From: Arcicella sp038230735
Lineage (GTDB): Bacteria > Bacteroidota > Bacteroidia > Cytophagales > Spirosomataceae
NCBI GenBank assembly: GCA_038230735.1
Contig: JBBRMR010000006.1
Coordinates: 1-64,000, forward strand
DNA length: 64,000 nt
Direction of reading: 5' to 3'
Of this stretch, positions 8,298 through 17,979 are shown in pieces; the stretch's first letter is position 1, and each line of letters opens with the position of its first letter. The translations under genes were made by a program, and so were the position numbers. Under the pieces are notes generated by a model. It had not been told where the DNA came from and did not search any database. It saw only the letters and a list, made by a program, of their open reading frames with translations.

Positions 8298-9617
8298 ATG
8301 AAAGAACAAAGCTCAATACCTACTTCAAAAGTTGCCCGTGCAACCCAATTTGTGAAAACTGGCGTGAAGATTGGCGGAAATTATTTGAAATATAATGCTA
8401 AAAAATTCATCGACCCAAGCACTAATAAAGATGAATTGCACCAAGATAATGCGGGTGATATTTACGCTTCATTGAGCGAAATGAAAGGTTCTGCCTTAAA
8501 AGTTACGCAAATGCTGAGTATGGATAAAGGTATGTTGCCCCGTGCGTACCGTGAGAAATTCGCCATGTCTCAATACTCAGCCCCGCCACTTTCAGGTCCT
8601 TTGGTAGTAAAAACTTTTAGAAAATTGTTAGGTAAATCTCCCCAAGAAATTTTTGATACTTTTGATATGAATGCGGCAAACGCAGCCTCAATTGGGCAAG
8701 TACATAAAGCGACCAAAAATGGTAAAAAGTTGGCGGTGAAAGTTCAATATCCGGGAGTTTCGGAAAGTATTGGTAGTGATTTAAAAATGATTCGTCCCAT
8801 CGCCATTGCCATGTTTGGTTTAAATGAAAAAGATGTGGATAGATACATGGGCGAAGTACGGGAGAAACTGTTGGAAGAAACCGACTATAACCTTGAATTA
8901 AAACGTTCAGTAGAGATTTCTGAGGCTTGTTCGCACATTGAAGGCTTATTTTTTCCAAAATATTACCCTGAATATTCGAGCGATAAAATCTTGACGATGG
9001 ATTGGTTGGAAGGTTTTCATTTGAATGAATTTTTACAGACAAATCCCTCTCAGGAAGTCAGAAATCGCATTGGACAGATACTTTGGGATTTTTATGATTA
9101 TCAAATTCATACGCTTAGACAGGTTCATGCCGACCCACATCCAGGGAATTTTTTAATGCGTGAAGATGGAACAATGGGCGTAATTGATTTTGGTTGTATA
9201 AAAGTAATTCCAGATTTTTTCTACGATAATTACTTTGCCTTAATCAATTTTGATACGCTCCAAGACCATGAAAGAACGGTTGATATTTTCAAAACTTTGG
9301 ATTTTATCACGCCTTCGGATAATCCCAAAGAAGCCGCATTCTTTACGGAATTATTCAGAGAAATGATTTATTTATTGGGCAAACCTTTTGCCACTGATGA
9401 ATTTGATTTTGCCGATGATAATTATTTTGAAAGTGTCTATAAATACGCCGAAAAATTGCAGAATTTAGAAGAATTAAAATCTTCAAAAGTGGCAAGAGGT
9501 TCACAACATGGACTTTATATTAATCGAACTTATTTTGGTTTATATTCGATTCTAAATGAATTACGGGCAAAAGTGGTAACAACTCGCCCAGAATGGCTTT
9601 GTGCGGTGGGGGTTTGA
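8298..9617 (+). CDS. AarF/ABC1/UbiB kinase-like protein
   Basis: A 439-residue atypical protein-kinase-like protein. It keeps the family landmarks: a KGSALKVTQMLS segment (63-74) corresponding to the KxGQ region, NAASIGQVHKA (128-138) corresponding to the Ala-rich loop, Lys 148 in LAVKVQYPG, EETDYNLE (193-200), the catalytic-loop analogue ADPHPGNF (Asp 279, Asn 284) and the metal motif DFG (298-300). The KxGQ motif is altered (KVTQ), which sets it apart from ubiquinone UbiB. Bacteroidota use menaquinone, so a UbiB role is unlikely; a lipid/isoprenoid-linked ATPase role is possible. It is coupled to the upstream TetR-like gene. Confidence 0.85.
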   Translation: MKEQSSIPTSKVARATQFVKTGVKIGGNYLKYNAKKFIDPSTNKDELHQDNAGDIYASLSEMKGSALKVTQMLSMDKGMLPRAYREKFAMSQYSAPPLSGPLVVKTFRKLLGKSPQEIFDTFDMNAANAASIGQVHKATKNGKKLAVKVQYPGVSESIGSDLKMIRPIAIAMFGLNEKDVDRYMGEVREKLLEETDYNLELKRSVEISEACSHIEGLFFPKYYPEYSSDKILTMDWLEGFHLNEFLQTNPSQEVRNRIGQILWDFYDYQIHTLRQVHADPHPGNFLMREDGTMGVIDFGCIKVIPDFFYDNYFALINFDTLQDHERTVDIFKTLDFITPSDNPKEAAFFTELFREMIYLLGKPFATDEFDFADDNYFESVYKYAEKLQNLEELKSSKVARGSQHGLYINRTYFGLYSILNELRAKVVTTRPEWLCAVGV

Positions 9618-9628
9618 TATTTTTAATT

Positions 9629-9775
9629 TGTAGAGAAAAGGCACTGCCTTGTATCATGGACGACAAAATGTTCGGCTCTGAGACAAGGCAGTGCCTTTTC
9701 TCTACATTCCTACAAAATGTTCATCCATGATACAAAGCAATGCCGAGCATTGGTCGCCTTTTCTCAACATTTCTA
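9629..9775. repeat. Nested inverted-repeat element, GTAGAGA...AAGGCA family copy 1
   Basis: A perfect 24-bp inverted repeat (9629-9652 against 9683-9706; arms begin TGTAGAGAAAAGGCACTGCC) surrounds a 30-base loop. The first half of the loop (TATCATGGA...ACAAAATGTTC) recurs, partly inverted, at 9711-9733, and a decayed third arm (AAGCAATGCC...GCCTTTTCTC) follows to about 9765. It sits between two co-directional genes. A related element is at 17980-18124. Confidence 0.8.
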
Positions 9776-9836
9776 TAATAATTCAGTAGATTTGTATGAA
9801 TATATGATTTTCAAATAAACGTCAACAAAATACATT

Positions 9837-12329
9837 ATGTCGAAGCTCAAAACCCAATTATTTCCACTACTATTTATCTTTATTTTTCCCCTCCAAAGTG
9901 CTTTATCTCAGACTATTAAACCCATGCCAACGGGAGAGATTTTATTGAATCTCAAAAAATTAAATGTCGTTGGAACTGCCCTATACATTGCTGCCCACCC
10001 CGATGATGAAAATACCGTAATGCTTTCATGGCTTGCCAAAGAACGAAAAGTGAGAACGGCTTATCTTTCCGTTACTCGTGGCGATGGCGGACAAAACCTT
10101 GTGGGTTCAGAGCTATCTGATTTATTGGGACTTATCCGTACCCAAGAACTTTTGGCGGCTCGAAACATTGATGGACCTGAGCAATATTTTACTCGTGCTA
10201 ATGACTTTGGATTTTCTAAAAATACCGAAGAAACTTTACAGATTTGGGGCAAAGAAGCCGTTTTAGGCGATATAGTTTGGCGAATTAGAAATCTTCGCCC
10301 CGATGTCATTATTTGTCGCTTTCCACCCGATGCACGGGCAGGTCATGGTAATCACTCGGCTTCGGCAGTTTTGGCGGAAGAAGCCTTCAAACTTTCGGGC
10401 GACCCCACAAAATATCCTGAACAATTAAAATATGTGACACCTTGGCAAGCAAAACGGGTGGTTTGGAATACTTTCAATTTTGGAGCAGTTTCTCAAAAAC
10501 CTGCCGAAGGAGATTTCATTCAAGTAGAAATCGGTACTTTTAATCCACTTTTAGGAAAATCATATACTGAAACAGCTGCTGAAAGTCGCTCACAGCATAA
10601 ATCACAAGGTTTTGGCGTTCCTCGTGGCAGAGGTTTACGTCCCGAATATTTTGTTCATAAATTTGGCGACAAGGCACAAAAAGATGTTTTCGATGGCGTG
10701 GATATTACTTGGAATCGGGTGAAAGGCGGACAAGCGATTGAGGTTTTGGTAAATGATGCCCTAAAAAATTTCAACGCTGACAATCCATCAACCATCGTTC
10801 CTACTTTGGTAAAAGCCCTTGGTTTGGTGAATAGTTTAGAAGACGACTATTGGAAAACGCAAAAGAAAAAGGAATTAGAAAACCTCATTATTGCTTGTAC
10901 TGGACTTTATTTTGAAGCAAATCCCAATGAATATTCTGCGGCTTCGGGTGAGAAAGTTAACGTTGTGGCAATCGCCGTGAAGCGTTCTGATTTTTCGATG
11001 ACTTTAAGTAGAATTAAATTAGTGGGTTTATCGAAAGATACTACCATGAAAGTTGATTTAGGCAATAATGAATTACAAAGAATTACCTTTTCCGTTGAAA
11101 TTCCGAAGGGACAATCACTGACACAACCTTATTGGTTAGCTGAGAAAAAAATGAGCAAAGGAATGTATCGAGTTGATAATCAAGAGTTAATTGGCTTACC
11201 CGAAAAACCTACGGACTTGAAAGCTGAGTTTACTTTTACGATTGAAAATCAGCCACTTACGTTTACCGTTCCCGTTAATTTTAAATATACGGATGAAGTA
11301 AGAGGAGAATTGTACCGCACCTTTGAAATCCGTCCAGAAGTAACAGCTAATATTGCGGATAAAGTTTATGTTTTTGCGGATAATCAAGCGAAAGAAGTGG
11401 AAGTTATCTTAAAATCTGCGAAGACGGGGGTTTCTGGAAGTGTGATATTAGAATTACCAACTGGTTGGAAATCAAGCCCTTCTTCGATTGATTTTAACTT
11501 AGCGAACAAATATCAGGAGCAAAAAGTGGTTTTTAAAGTTACGCCGAGCGAAAAAAATTCGGAGGGAACAATCAAGGCAATTGCCAAAACTGCCAACGGA
11601 ACTTTTGACCGTGGAATCCTCACAGTTGCATACGACCATATTCCCCCTCAAACTTTATTCCCATTAACGGAGGCAAAAGTCGTGAAATTTGACATCAAAA
11701 CTAAAGGGAAAACCATCGGTTATATTGCGGGTGCGGGTGATGAAGTACCTTCGGCATTACGTCAAATCGGATATTCCGTAACAATGCTGACCGAAAAGGA
11801 ATTGAGCGAAGATTTATCAAAATTTGATGCCATCGTTGTCGGAGTTCGAGCGTATAATACGGAAGAACGTTTGAAGTTTTATCAGAAAAAATTGATGGAA
11901 TACGTGGAAAAGGGTGGTAATATGGTTGTTCAGTATCAAGTAAATAATAATTTACAGAAAATAGAGGGCGGTATGGGACCCTTTCCTTTCAAAGTTTCGA
12001 GGGACAGAGTAACGGTTGAAGAAGCAGAAATCCGATTTTTGAAGCCTGAGAGCGTGATTTTAAATGCTCCAAACAAAATAACCAATAAAGATTTTGAAGG
12101 CTGGGTTCAAGAGAGAGGTTTATATTTTTCTAATGAATGGGATGCTAAATACGAAACAATTTTGTCATCAAATGACCCCAGCGAAAAGCCAAATGATGGC
12201 GGTTTGCTTTATACAAAATACGGAAAAGGTAATTATATTTTCACGGGTTACGCCTTTTTCAGACAACTTCCTGCGGGGGTTTCTGGGGCGTATCGTTTGT
12301 TTGCCAATTTGATTTCGGCGGGAAAATAA
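9837..12329 (+). CDS. Secreted PIG-L family deacetylase
   Basis: An 830-residue exported protein with a signal peptide ending near residue 25 (QSALSQ). The N-terminal domain (about 45-300) is a PIG-L/LmbE zinc deacetylase: the metal motif AAHPDDE (His 54, Asp 56-Asp 57) and the second metal histidines in AGHGNHSAS (His 170, His 173) are intact. Such enzymes remove N-acetyl groups from amino sugars. The remaining 500 residues contain beta-sandwich segments of the NPCBM/Ig-like type and a C-terminal region with VVGVRAYNTEERL resembling a ThuA/glutamine-amidotransferase-like fold. Location is probably periplasmic or outer surface. The substrate is unknown, probably a glycan. Confidence 0.85.
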   Translation: MSKLKTQLFPLLFIFIFPLQSALSQTIKPMPTGEILLNLKKLNVVGTALYIAAHPDDENTVMLSWLAKERKVRTAYLSVTRGDGGQNLVGSELSDLLGLIRTQELLAARNIDGPEQYFTRANDFGFSKNTEETLQIWGKEAVLGDIVWRIRNLRPDVIICRFPPDARAGHGNHSASAVLAEEAFKLSGDPTKYPEQLKYVTPWQAKRVVWNTFNFGAVSQKPAEGDFIQVEIGTFNPLLGKSYTETAAESRSQHKSQGFGVPRGRGLRPEYFVHKFGDKAQKDVFDGVDITWNRVKGGQAIEVLVNDALKNFNADNPSTIVPTLVKALGLVNSLEDDYWKTQKKKELENLIIACTGLYFEANPNEYSAASGEKVNVVAIAVKRSDFSMTLSRIKLVGLSKDTTMKVDLGNNELQRITFSVEIPKGQSLTQPYWLAEKKMSKGMYRVDNQELIGLPEKPTDLKAEFTFTIENQPLTFTVPVNFKYTDEVRGELYRTFEIRPEVTANIADKVYVFADNQAKEVEVILKSAKTGVSGSVILELPTGWKSSPSSIDFNLANKYQEQKVVFKVTPSEKNSEGTIKAIAKTANGTFDRGILTVAYDHIPPQTLFPLTEAKVVKFDIKTKGKTIGYIAGAGDEVPSALRQIGYSVTMLTEKELSEDLSKFDAIVVGVRAYNTEERLKFYQKKLMEYVEKGGNMVVQYQVNNNLQKIEGGMGPFPFKVSRDRVTVEEAEIRFLKPESVILNAPNKITNKDFEGWVQERGLYFSNEWDAKYETILSSNDPSEKPNDGGLLYTKYGKGNYIFTGYAFFRQLPAGVSGAYRLFANLISAGK

Positions 12330-12359
12330 ATGTAATATATCGTCCCTTTGGACTATTTT

Positions 12360-12392
12360 AAGGAAGCCTTCGCTCAAAGCGAAAGCTTCCTT
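12360..12392. terminator. Hairpin in the convergent PIG-L / DUF5686 gap
   Basis: A 15-bp stem with one mismatch (AAGGAAGCCTTCGCT / AGCGAAAGCTTCCTT) and a 3-base loop. No strong T run on either side, so it is a less typical terminator, but its place between two gene ends supports that role. Confidence 0.6.
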
Positions 12393-12411
12393 ATCACACC
12401 GTAAATAAAAC

Positions 12412-15024
12412 CTACCGATTAAACTTTACCCTCAAAACCGTTGAACCATAAGTTCCATTCACAAAATTTCCAACCACTTCCAAACCAAATAATTTTCCGA
12501 TTCCAGAAATTCCGTAGCCAATTTCTAAATAATTAAAATCTTGTTTAGCAATGTTTAAATAATTGGCAAAGATTGATTCTTTCAAGCCATAAATTCGCAA
12601 AGGTGTGATTTGAGTCAAGATAAATTTCTGAAAATCATTTGCCACAAAAACCTCTAAATAATTGCCTTTGGTACTGTGTTGATAATAATCTAAATTTCGG
12701 AAAGCATCAAAACTGAATGAACGTAGAAAGGTTTTATTTCCGTTGAAATGGCGATAATCAGAAAAATAAGTTGGCTCTTTTATGAATCCTCCGTAATTGG
12801 CTAAAAAGTGTAAATCCCCCACTTTCTCTAATTCAAAAGTCTGTTCGTAACTTCCTTGTAATCTTGAAAAATTACCATCCGACAACATTCCATTAGTACT
12901 TCTGAGTCTGAAAATTGGATTGCCTTGATTAATCGTAAATTCTCGCCCATTAAAAGACCTTTTCTTAGCGAATGGTCTAAAAATCAAGTTAATATCAGTC
13001 GTTAAAACTTCCTGATTGAGATATTTACTATCTTTCAATTCTAAACCTTCTGGTCGATTTGAGGTGAACTCCTTATCTTTGTTATCAATCCAGGGCTTGA
13101 AATTATCTAAGTTTTGTAGTTCCTTCTTTTGGGAATATTCCAAATTAATACCTACCGAAAAAACCTGTGAAAAGCGGTTTTTATATTCAAAATCAACAAA
13201 ATCTTTCTGATAAATTTTTAAATAATTTTCTTCCAAAAACATCGTATAAATTGTATTGGCAACGTTCTGAATAGGATTAGTTTCATTATACTGTTGAACA
13301 CTTCTTCCCGCTTTTATTTCGTAAGTATGTTGATTCAGTAAATGAAAATATCCCAAGTCCCAGTTGAAGGCTTTTCGCCCGAAGGCGTAACGTAAATCTG
13401 TGTACAATGAGGTTCGTTTGGTTAGTTTTTCACGGGTTTCGTATTTCAAACCACCTTGTGCATAATATCCGTCCACGGTATTCAAATCAATGCCGAAAAT
13501 GGGCGAAGTATAAGTCAAACTTCTGGGATAAAAACTGTATAAATCGTCCCGTTTCCCATAGTTATAGACTTTGCCCATCATCAAATGAGGTAATTTAAAC
13601 ACGGGCAAATTCTTTATCGAATCCTTTTTATAATTTCCCTCATTGGCTTTTGCAATGCTGTCCGCTTGGGCGTAACCCTTAATTTCAAAGTCGGTCAAAG
13701 GTACTTGGCGTTCTTCGTTCCAAAAATCAACACTTTTTTTCTTGTATAAAGTATCCACTTCAATACTGTATGAACGCACCATTGCCACATCTTCGCCCTT
13801 AGTTTTACGTTCTTTTTTGTCTTCTTTTTGAGATTCTTTCAAGAATTTCTCCAATTGTTTTCGAGTAACTTGCTTTTGCTTCAAAGCTGTTTTGGTATCC
13901 ACTTTTTCATTTTTTATCGCAGTTGCTTCGGCTTTATCAATTTTCTCATCAATGACTACGGGTTTTTGATGATATTTTTCGTTTACAGAGACGTTATAAT
14001 TTCTAACATTCGTTACGTAATTAAAAAATCCATTCACCCCAAAAGCATCAAAACCTGAACGAAAAGCATAACTCACGGGAAGCCAAACTTCTTTGAAAGG
14101 AGAATACACTATTTTTATATGATTTGAAGTATTATCATCGCTAAATTTCAGGTCTAAACTATGCAAATACCAAGAGTCTTCAATAATGTTAATCAGTCCT
14201 TCAAAAACATTTTCACCCTTCGATTTTGGCGTAACCCTAATCCGATTTACGGTCTGTCCATTCTCTTGAAAATCACCTTCGTATTTGAAACGATAATAGG
14301 CTAAGGCTGAAGGAGATAAGGGTGAAATTAAATCTCCAAAGGGTTTTGAATTATAGAAGTTTATTCTGGAAACCGTAATAAAATTTGCCCCTTGGTCTTG
14401 GAGTTGTTTTGGTAAATTATTACGGGCAGAAACCACCTTTTCTTTCACCGAAGAAGGCTGTTTAAAAGTAATATCATTGATGGATTCGATCACATAAACC
14501 TGTCCAATTTTGATGCCCGTTTCCTTCTCAATTTTCTTTCCCGCCAACATTTTCAACAAGCCCGAAACTTCCTTCACTTGTGCTGTTCCTTTCACATAAG
14601 TGCGTGATGTGTAAGCGTCCAATTCTAAGATTTTGAAACGAGCCATTGAAATCGCCTTCCGCATAATCGTATAAGCAGGGTCTTCGGCTTTGGCAGAAAA
14701 ACGAACTTCATTTAACGTTACCGATTGTTTCGATAAAATGGCATCGAAAGTACCATAACCAGTATTAATTTCGACAACTTTTTCAAGCGTTTTATGCCCT
14801 AAATACTGGAAAATTAGGGTGTATGAGCCTTTTTCGAGTGAAAGTTCATACTTACCATCTTCATTCGCCATTGTACCTCTTGAAGTGCCTTTAACAATGA
14901 TGGAAGCAAAGGAAAGTTGTTCGCCTTTGGTGTTTTTTATGGAACCTTTAATACCGCCCGCTTGAACGGAAAAAGAAATAAAACTGGCAATAAGAATTGT
15001 AAAGAGGTTATTGATTTTTAACAT
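12412..15024 (-). CDS. DUF5686 / carboxypeptidase-like regulatory domain outer-membrane protein
   Basis: An 870-residue exported protein. A signal peptide (about 1-22) is followed by a CarboxypepD_reg-like beta-sandwich (about 24-110, with GTSRGTMANEDGKYEL and YLGHKTLEKVV), which Bacteroidota use at the start of TonB-dependent receptors and related barrels. A charged Lys/Glu-rich stretch lies at about 360-410, and the C-terminal half is long and barrel-like (DUF5686), ending in VLRVKFNR. No TonB plug is seen. Likely an outer-membrane barrel of unknown cargo. It is monocistronic and convergent with the PIG-L gene. Confidence 0.8.
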   Translation of the reverse strand: MLKINNLFTILIASFISFSVQAGGIKGSIKNTKGEQLSFASIIVKGTSRGTMANEDGKYELSLEKGSYTLIFQYLGHKTLEKVVEINTGYGTFDAILSKQSVTLNEVRFSAKAEDPAYTIMRKAISMARFKILELDAYTSRTYVKGTAQVKEVSGLLKMLAGKKIEKETGIKIGQVYVIESINDITFKQPSSVKEKVVSARNNLPKQLQDQGANFITVSRINFYNSKPFGDLISPLSPSALAYYRFKYEGDFQENGQTVNRIRVTPKSKGENVFEGLINIIEDSWYLHSLDLKFSDDNTSNHIKIVYSPFKEVWLPVSYAFRSGFDAFGVNGFFNYVTNVRNYNVSVNEKYHQKPVVIDEKIDKAEATAIKNEKVDTKTALKQKQVTRKQLEKFLKESQKEDKKERKTKGEDVAMVRSYSIEVDTLYKKKSVDFWNEERQVPLTDFEIKGYAQADSIAKANEGNYKKDSIKNLPVFKLPHLMMGKVYNYGKRDDLYSFYPRSLTYTSPIFGIDLNTVDGYYAQGGLKYETREKLTKRTSLYTDLRYAFGRKAFNWDLGYFHLLNQHTYEIKAGRSVQQYNETNPIQNVANTIYTMFLEENYLKIYQKDFVDFEYKNRFSQVFSVGINLEYSQKKELQNLDNFKPWIDNKDKEFTSNRPEGLELKDSKYLNQEVLTTDINLIFRPFAKKRSFNGREFTINQGNPIFRLRSTNGMLSDGNFSRLQGSYEQTFELEKVGDLHFLANYGGFIKEPTYFSDYRHFNGNKTFLRSFSFDAFRNLDYYQHSTKGNYLEVFVANDFQKFILTQITPLRIYGLKESIFANYLNIAKQDFNYLEIGYGISGIGKLFGLEVVGNFVNGTYGSTVLRVKFNR

Positions 15025-15121
15025 AATGAAAGAGTTTATTTTAGTAGATTAATGATAAGATGCAATATTAACGGGAAAAGTTGTCCGAGGTTTTATTTTA
15101 AGGAAATTTAAGATAGTCTTT

Positions 15122-15195
15122 GACCACAAATAAGATTGATTATACAGATTTCATAAATAAAAATTAAATCCGTCAAATCCGTTCAATCTGTGGTC
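15122..15195. repeat. Imperfect inverted repeat (GACCACAnATnnGATT type)
   Basis: Left arm from 15122 (GACCACAAATAAGATTGATT) and right arm ending at 15195 (AATCTGTGGTC on the plus strand) pair over about 30 bases with several mismatches. It lies between two minus-strand genes and resembles the word-like palindromes elsewhere in the window. Confidence 0.5.
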
Positions 15196-15209
15196 TAATT
15201 TTGAAACTT

Positions 15210-16082
15210 TCATCGCCCAAACGCCCAAATCAAGAAATCGGGCAATACTTTTGACCACGTTTTTTGATTATGCTCACCACCCTTAACTTCCTCATAGACA
15301 ATATCTTGTGGTTTTTTATAGCCTTTTTTTTCTAAATCCTTTATCAAATCCAACGTATCATCAATGGCATCAATAATTCCGTTATTGTTTCTATCGGATT
15401 TTTCATCGTTTGTACCCGCCTCAAACCAAAATTTCATATCTTTTTTGAATGTCCCCACCCTAATAATATTGTGTATAATGCGGTCATTTTCATCAGTGTA
15501 ACCTTCTTCTTCCGATTTTTGTCTCCACCAAAATGAACCAGAAAAAACACCGATTTTTGCAAATACCTTTGGGTTATTCCACCCAATATCCATTGCCGAA
15601 AGTCCGCCCAATGACAATCCAGCCATAACATTACCCTTGCTTTGAGTAAAATATTTTTTATTTAAGTATGGCAAAAGTTCATGAATAACAAAGTCATTAT
15701 GTTGTTTGGCTTTTGCTCCCCTTTGTTTATAATCCGCTTGGCTGGCTGTCCCATATTCCTGCAATCTTGCTTCGTTGGCATGGATTCCTACGCATAAAAA
15801 GGGCAGTATTTTATTAGAATCTAACAACGCCTTCATGTGTGATTTCATATTGAGGTCGGTAAAATCTTGTCCGTCATTAAAAAATAGAATGGGTAATTTT
15901 TTATTTTTTATTTTAGGATAAATCAAAGTTAAATCAACTTGTCTGTTGAGGTATTTGGAAGTAATTTTTTCTTCGATTTGAAGTAACAGTACATCATTTT
16001 GCATAGTTTTAGTGGGGTGATTTTGGGCTTTTAGATTTAGGATTATTCCATAAAGTATGAAGAGGCATCCAATTTTTTTCAT
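15210..16082 (-). CDS. Secreted esterase, alpha/beta hydrolase fold (esterase D / Fes-like)
   Basis: A 290-residue protein with a signal peptide (about 1-20, ending NLKAQ). It is an esterase-D-type alpha/beta hydrolase: nucleophile elbow GLSLGG (Ser 157), probable acid Asp in EAGTNDEKSD (about 220) and His in GGEHNQKTW (about 273). This group cleaves acyl esters, for example of siderophores, S-formylglutathione or xylan acetyl groups; the export signal favours an envelope or extracellular substrate. It is divergent (108 bp) from the hydrolase that opens the 16.2-21.6 kb cluster, so it may share control with that cluster (inference). Confidence 0.8.
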   Translation of the reverse strand: MKKIGCLFILYGIILNLKAQNHPTKTMQNDVLLLQIEEKITSKYLNRQVDLTLIYPKIKNKKLPILFFNDGQDFTDLNMKSHMKALLDSNKILPFLCVGIHANEARLQEYGTASQADYKQRGAKAKQHNDFVIHELLPYLNKKYFTQSKGNVMAGLSLGGLSAMDIGWNNPKVFAKIGVFSGSFWWRQKSEEEGYTDENDRIIHNIIRVGTFKKDMKFWFEAGTNDEKSDRNNNGIIDAIDDTLDLIKDLEKKGYKKPQDIVYEEVKGGEHNQKTWSKVLPDFLIWAFGR

Positions 16083-16104
16083 AAAAAATTATCGTTGAAT
16101 TAGT

Positions 16105-16134
16105 TTTGAAATCAGAAAACAATCTCTATTTTTA
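16105..16134 (+). promoter_or_regulatory. Probable promoter of the amidoligase-type cluster
   Basis: TTTG (16105-16108), an 18-base spacer, then TATTTTTA (16127-16134), one base off TAnnTTTG, 57 bases before the hydrolase start. Confidence 0.45.
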
Positions 16135-16190
16135 GGATAAAACAAACTTACAAACAAATTATTAAGCCAAAACCATTTTAATACAAAATT

Positions 16191-16895
16191 ATGCAAGAAC
16201 GCTACGTAAAATATTATTCCCATCATTTAGGTGCGGATAATGAAATGCTTGTCTATGGCAAGTGGGGCTATCCAGTCATTGTTTTTCCAACCACGATGGG
16301 GCGATATTTTGAGGCAAAAGATTTCAAATTGATTGATTCGGCACGGGGGCATATTGATAATGGAAAAGTGAAAATTTATTGTCCCGATAGCATTGATAAA
16401 TATTCGTGGTATGGCAAACATCTTCATCCTGCTGAAAGAATTAAAAATCATATTTTATATGACCAATATCTCAATGAGGAGTTAATTCCTGCCATTATGA
16501 GTGAATGTAATGTCTCGAAAGTGGCAGTGGCGGGGTGCAGTTTTGGCGGATTTCATGCGGCAAACTTCGCTTTTAGGCATCCTGATAAAGTTTCGCATTT
16601 ATTTACGATGGGTGCCGCCTTTGACATTCGTTCTTTTTTGAATGGATATTACGATAATAACGTCTTTTTCAACAATCCCCCCGATTTCCTACCCAATGCC
16701 GATAATCCGGACCTTTGGAACATCAATATTACCTTGGGAACGTGCAATGCCGATTTCTGCAAACCCGAAAACGAAAGGCTTTCCAAGATTTTAGCCCACA
16801 AAAACATTAATCATTGGTTAGATACCCGTTGGCATGGCACGCACGATTGGGATATTTGGCGAGAAATGTTTCCTGAATATTTAGATAAAATTTAA
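16191..16895 (+). CDS. Cytoplasmic alpha/beta hydrolase (esterase-like), first gene of an amidoligase-type cluster
   Basis: A 234-residue protein without signal peptide. It has an alpha/beta-hydrolase core of the putative esterase (esterase D) family: nucleophile elbow AGCSFGGFHA (Ser 117) and a C-terminal WHGTHDWDIW segment (about 217-226) whose His should complete the triad. The short N-terminal region (YYSHHLGADNEMLVYGKWG) is characteristic of the cytoplasmic subgroup often found beside ATP-grasp genes. It heads five co-directional genes with two ATP-grasp-like ligases, a GCS2 ligase and a GATase. It may hydrolyse or release the product of those ligases (inference). Confidence 0.75.
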   Translation: MQERYVKYYSHHLGADNEMLVYGKWGYPVIVFPTTMGRYFEAKDFKLIDSARGHIDNGKVKIYCPDSIDKYSWYGKHLHPAERIKNHILYDQYLNEELIPAIMSECNVSKVAVAGCSFGGFHAANFAFRHPDKVSHLFTMGAAFDIRSFLNGYYDNNVFFNNPPDFLPNADNPDLWNINITLGTCNADFCKPENERLSKILAHKNINHWLDTRWHGTHDWDIWREMFPEYLDKI

Positions 16896-16908
16896 ACAAC
16901 TGTACAGA

Positions 16909-16975
16909 GTATTAGGTATTAAATATCAAAAATTTCAATTTATCGCTATTTTGCTTAATACTTAATACCTAATAC
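16909..16975. repeat. Inverted repeat between hydrolase and ATP-grasp genes
   Basis: Perfect 14-bp arms GTATTAGGTATTAA (16909-16922) and TTAATACCTAATAC (16962-16975) around 39 bases. It resembles the word-like palindromes elsewhere; here it lies inside a co-directional gene cluster. Confidence 0.7.
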
Positions 16976-16989
16976 ATAAATCAAATAAA

Positions 16990-17964
16990 ATGAAAAAAAT
17001 TGGTATTCTCCACGGCATGGAGTCCTCTTTTCCAGAGGCATTTGTAGAACGCATTAATCAGATTGCACCAAAAGACATCATGGCAGAACGCATGATTATT
17101 GATAAAGTTTTGCAGGGCGAATCGTCTGGCTATGATGTCATTGTTGACCGTATTTCGCAAGACGTTCCTTTTTATCGTGCCATGCTTAAAAATACGGCTT
17201 TGGCGGGTTCGGCGGTGATTAATAATCCCTTTTGGTGGTCGGCAGATGAAAAGTTTTTTAATAATGCCCTTGCATTAAGTGTTGGCGTTCCAGTTCCAAA
17301 AACGGTTTTATTACCTTCCAAAGAACGTCCAAGTGATACTTCGGAATCATCATTTCGTAACCTGAAATTTCCCTTGCCTTGGGGAGATATTTTCGACCAT
17401 ATCGGCTTTCCTGCCTACATGAAACCACATTCGGGCGGTGGTTGGAAGAGTGTTTATAAGGTCAGAAATCCCGATGAATTATTTAATGCCTACGATGAAA
17501 CCGACCAATTGGTGATGCTTTTGCAGGAGGAAATTGTCTTTACGGATTATTTTAGATGTTACTGTATTGGCGGGAAGGACGTAAAAATCATGCCTTATGA
17601 ACCTCGAAATCAGCCTCATTTGCGTTATGATGCCACTTTACCAACGGGACCAGAAGCAAAGAAATTAATGGCAACGGTTAAAGATTATGTTTTAAGGTTA
17701 AATAAAGCATTGGGCTATGATTTCAATACCGTGGAATTTGCCGTAAAAGACGGGATTCCGATTGCTATTGATTTTTGTAACCCCGCACCCGATGCCGACG
17801 TAAATTCAGTTGGTCAAGAAAATTTTGATTGGGTGGTTGAAGCCACGGCAAAAATGGCAATTGACCGAGCCAAAAAGCATAAACCCAATCACGACAATCT
17901 CACGTGGGGAACATTTATGTCAAATTCAGTAATGGGAAAAGATAGAAGTTTGTTATTAACTTAG
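16990..17964 (+). CDS. ATP-grasp ligase-like protein
   Basis: A 324-residue protein with the ATP-grasp layout. An N-terminal Rossmann-like pre-domain begins KKIGILHGMESSFPEAFV. The ATP-binding Lys and glycine loop are GFPAYMKPHSGGGW (Lys 145), and the metal-binding acids follow in NTVEFAVKDG (Glu 249) and IAIDFCNPAPDAD (Asp 261, Asn 264). These enzymes activate a carboxylate as acyl phosphate and join it to an amine or thiol. It is not glutathione synthetase, which is diverged in order and context. Neighbours are GCS2, GATase and a second ATP-grasp-like gene, so the product is probably an amide-linked small molecule or a modified peptide. Substrates are unknown. Confidence 0.8.
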   Translation: MKKIGILHGMESSFPEAFVERINQIAPKDIMAERMIIDKVLQGESSGYDVIVDRISQDVPFYRAMLKNTALAGSAVINNPFWWSADEKFFNNALALSVGVPVPKTVLLPSKERPSDTSESSFRNLKFPLPWGDIFDHIGFPAYMKPHSGGGWKSVYKVRNPDELFNAYDETDQLVMLLQEEIVFTDYFRCYCIGGKDVKIMPYEPRNQPHLRYDATLPTGPEAKKLMATVKDYVLRLNKALGYDFNTVEFAVKDGIPIAIDFCNPAPDADVNSVGQENFDWVVEATAKMAIDRAKKHKPNHDNLTWGTFMSNSVMGKDRSLLLT

Positions 17965-17979
17965 GCGTGAGCATTCAGC

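Noticed and set aside
8298..9617. Ubiquinone synthesis gene ubiB
   Set aside because: The KxGQ motif is changed and the window has menaquinone genes; Bacteroidota normally do not make ubiquinone.
12360..12392. Member of one of the dispersed palindrome families
   Set aside because: Its arms (AAGGAAGCCTTCGCT) do not match the other arms, so it is treated as a local hairpin.
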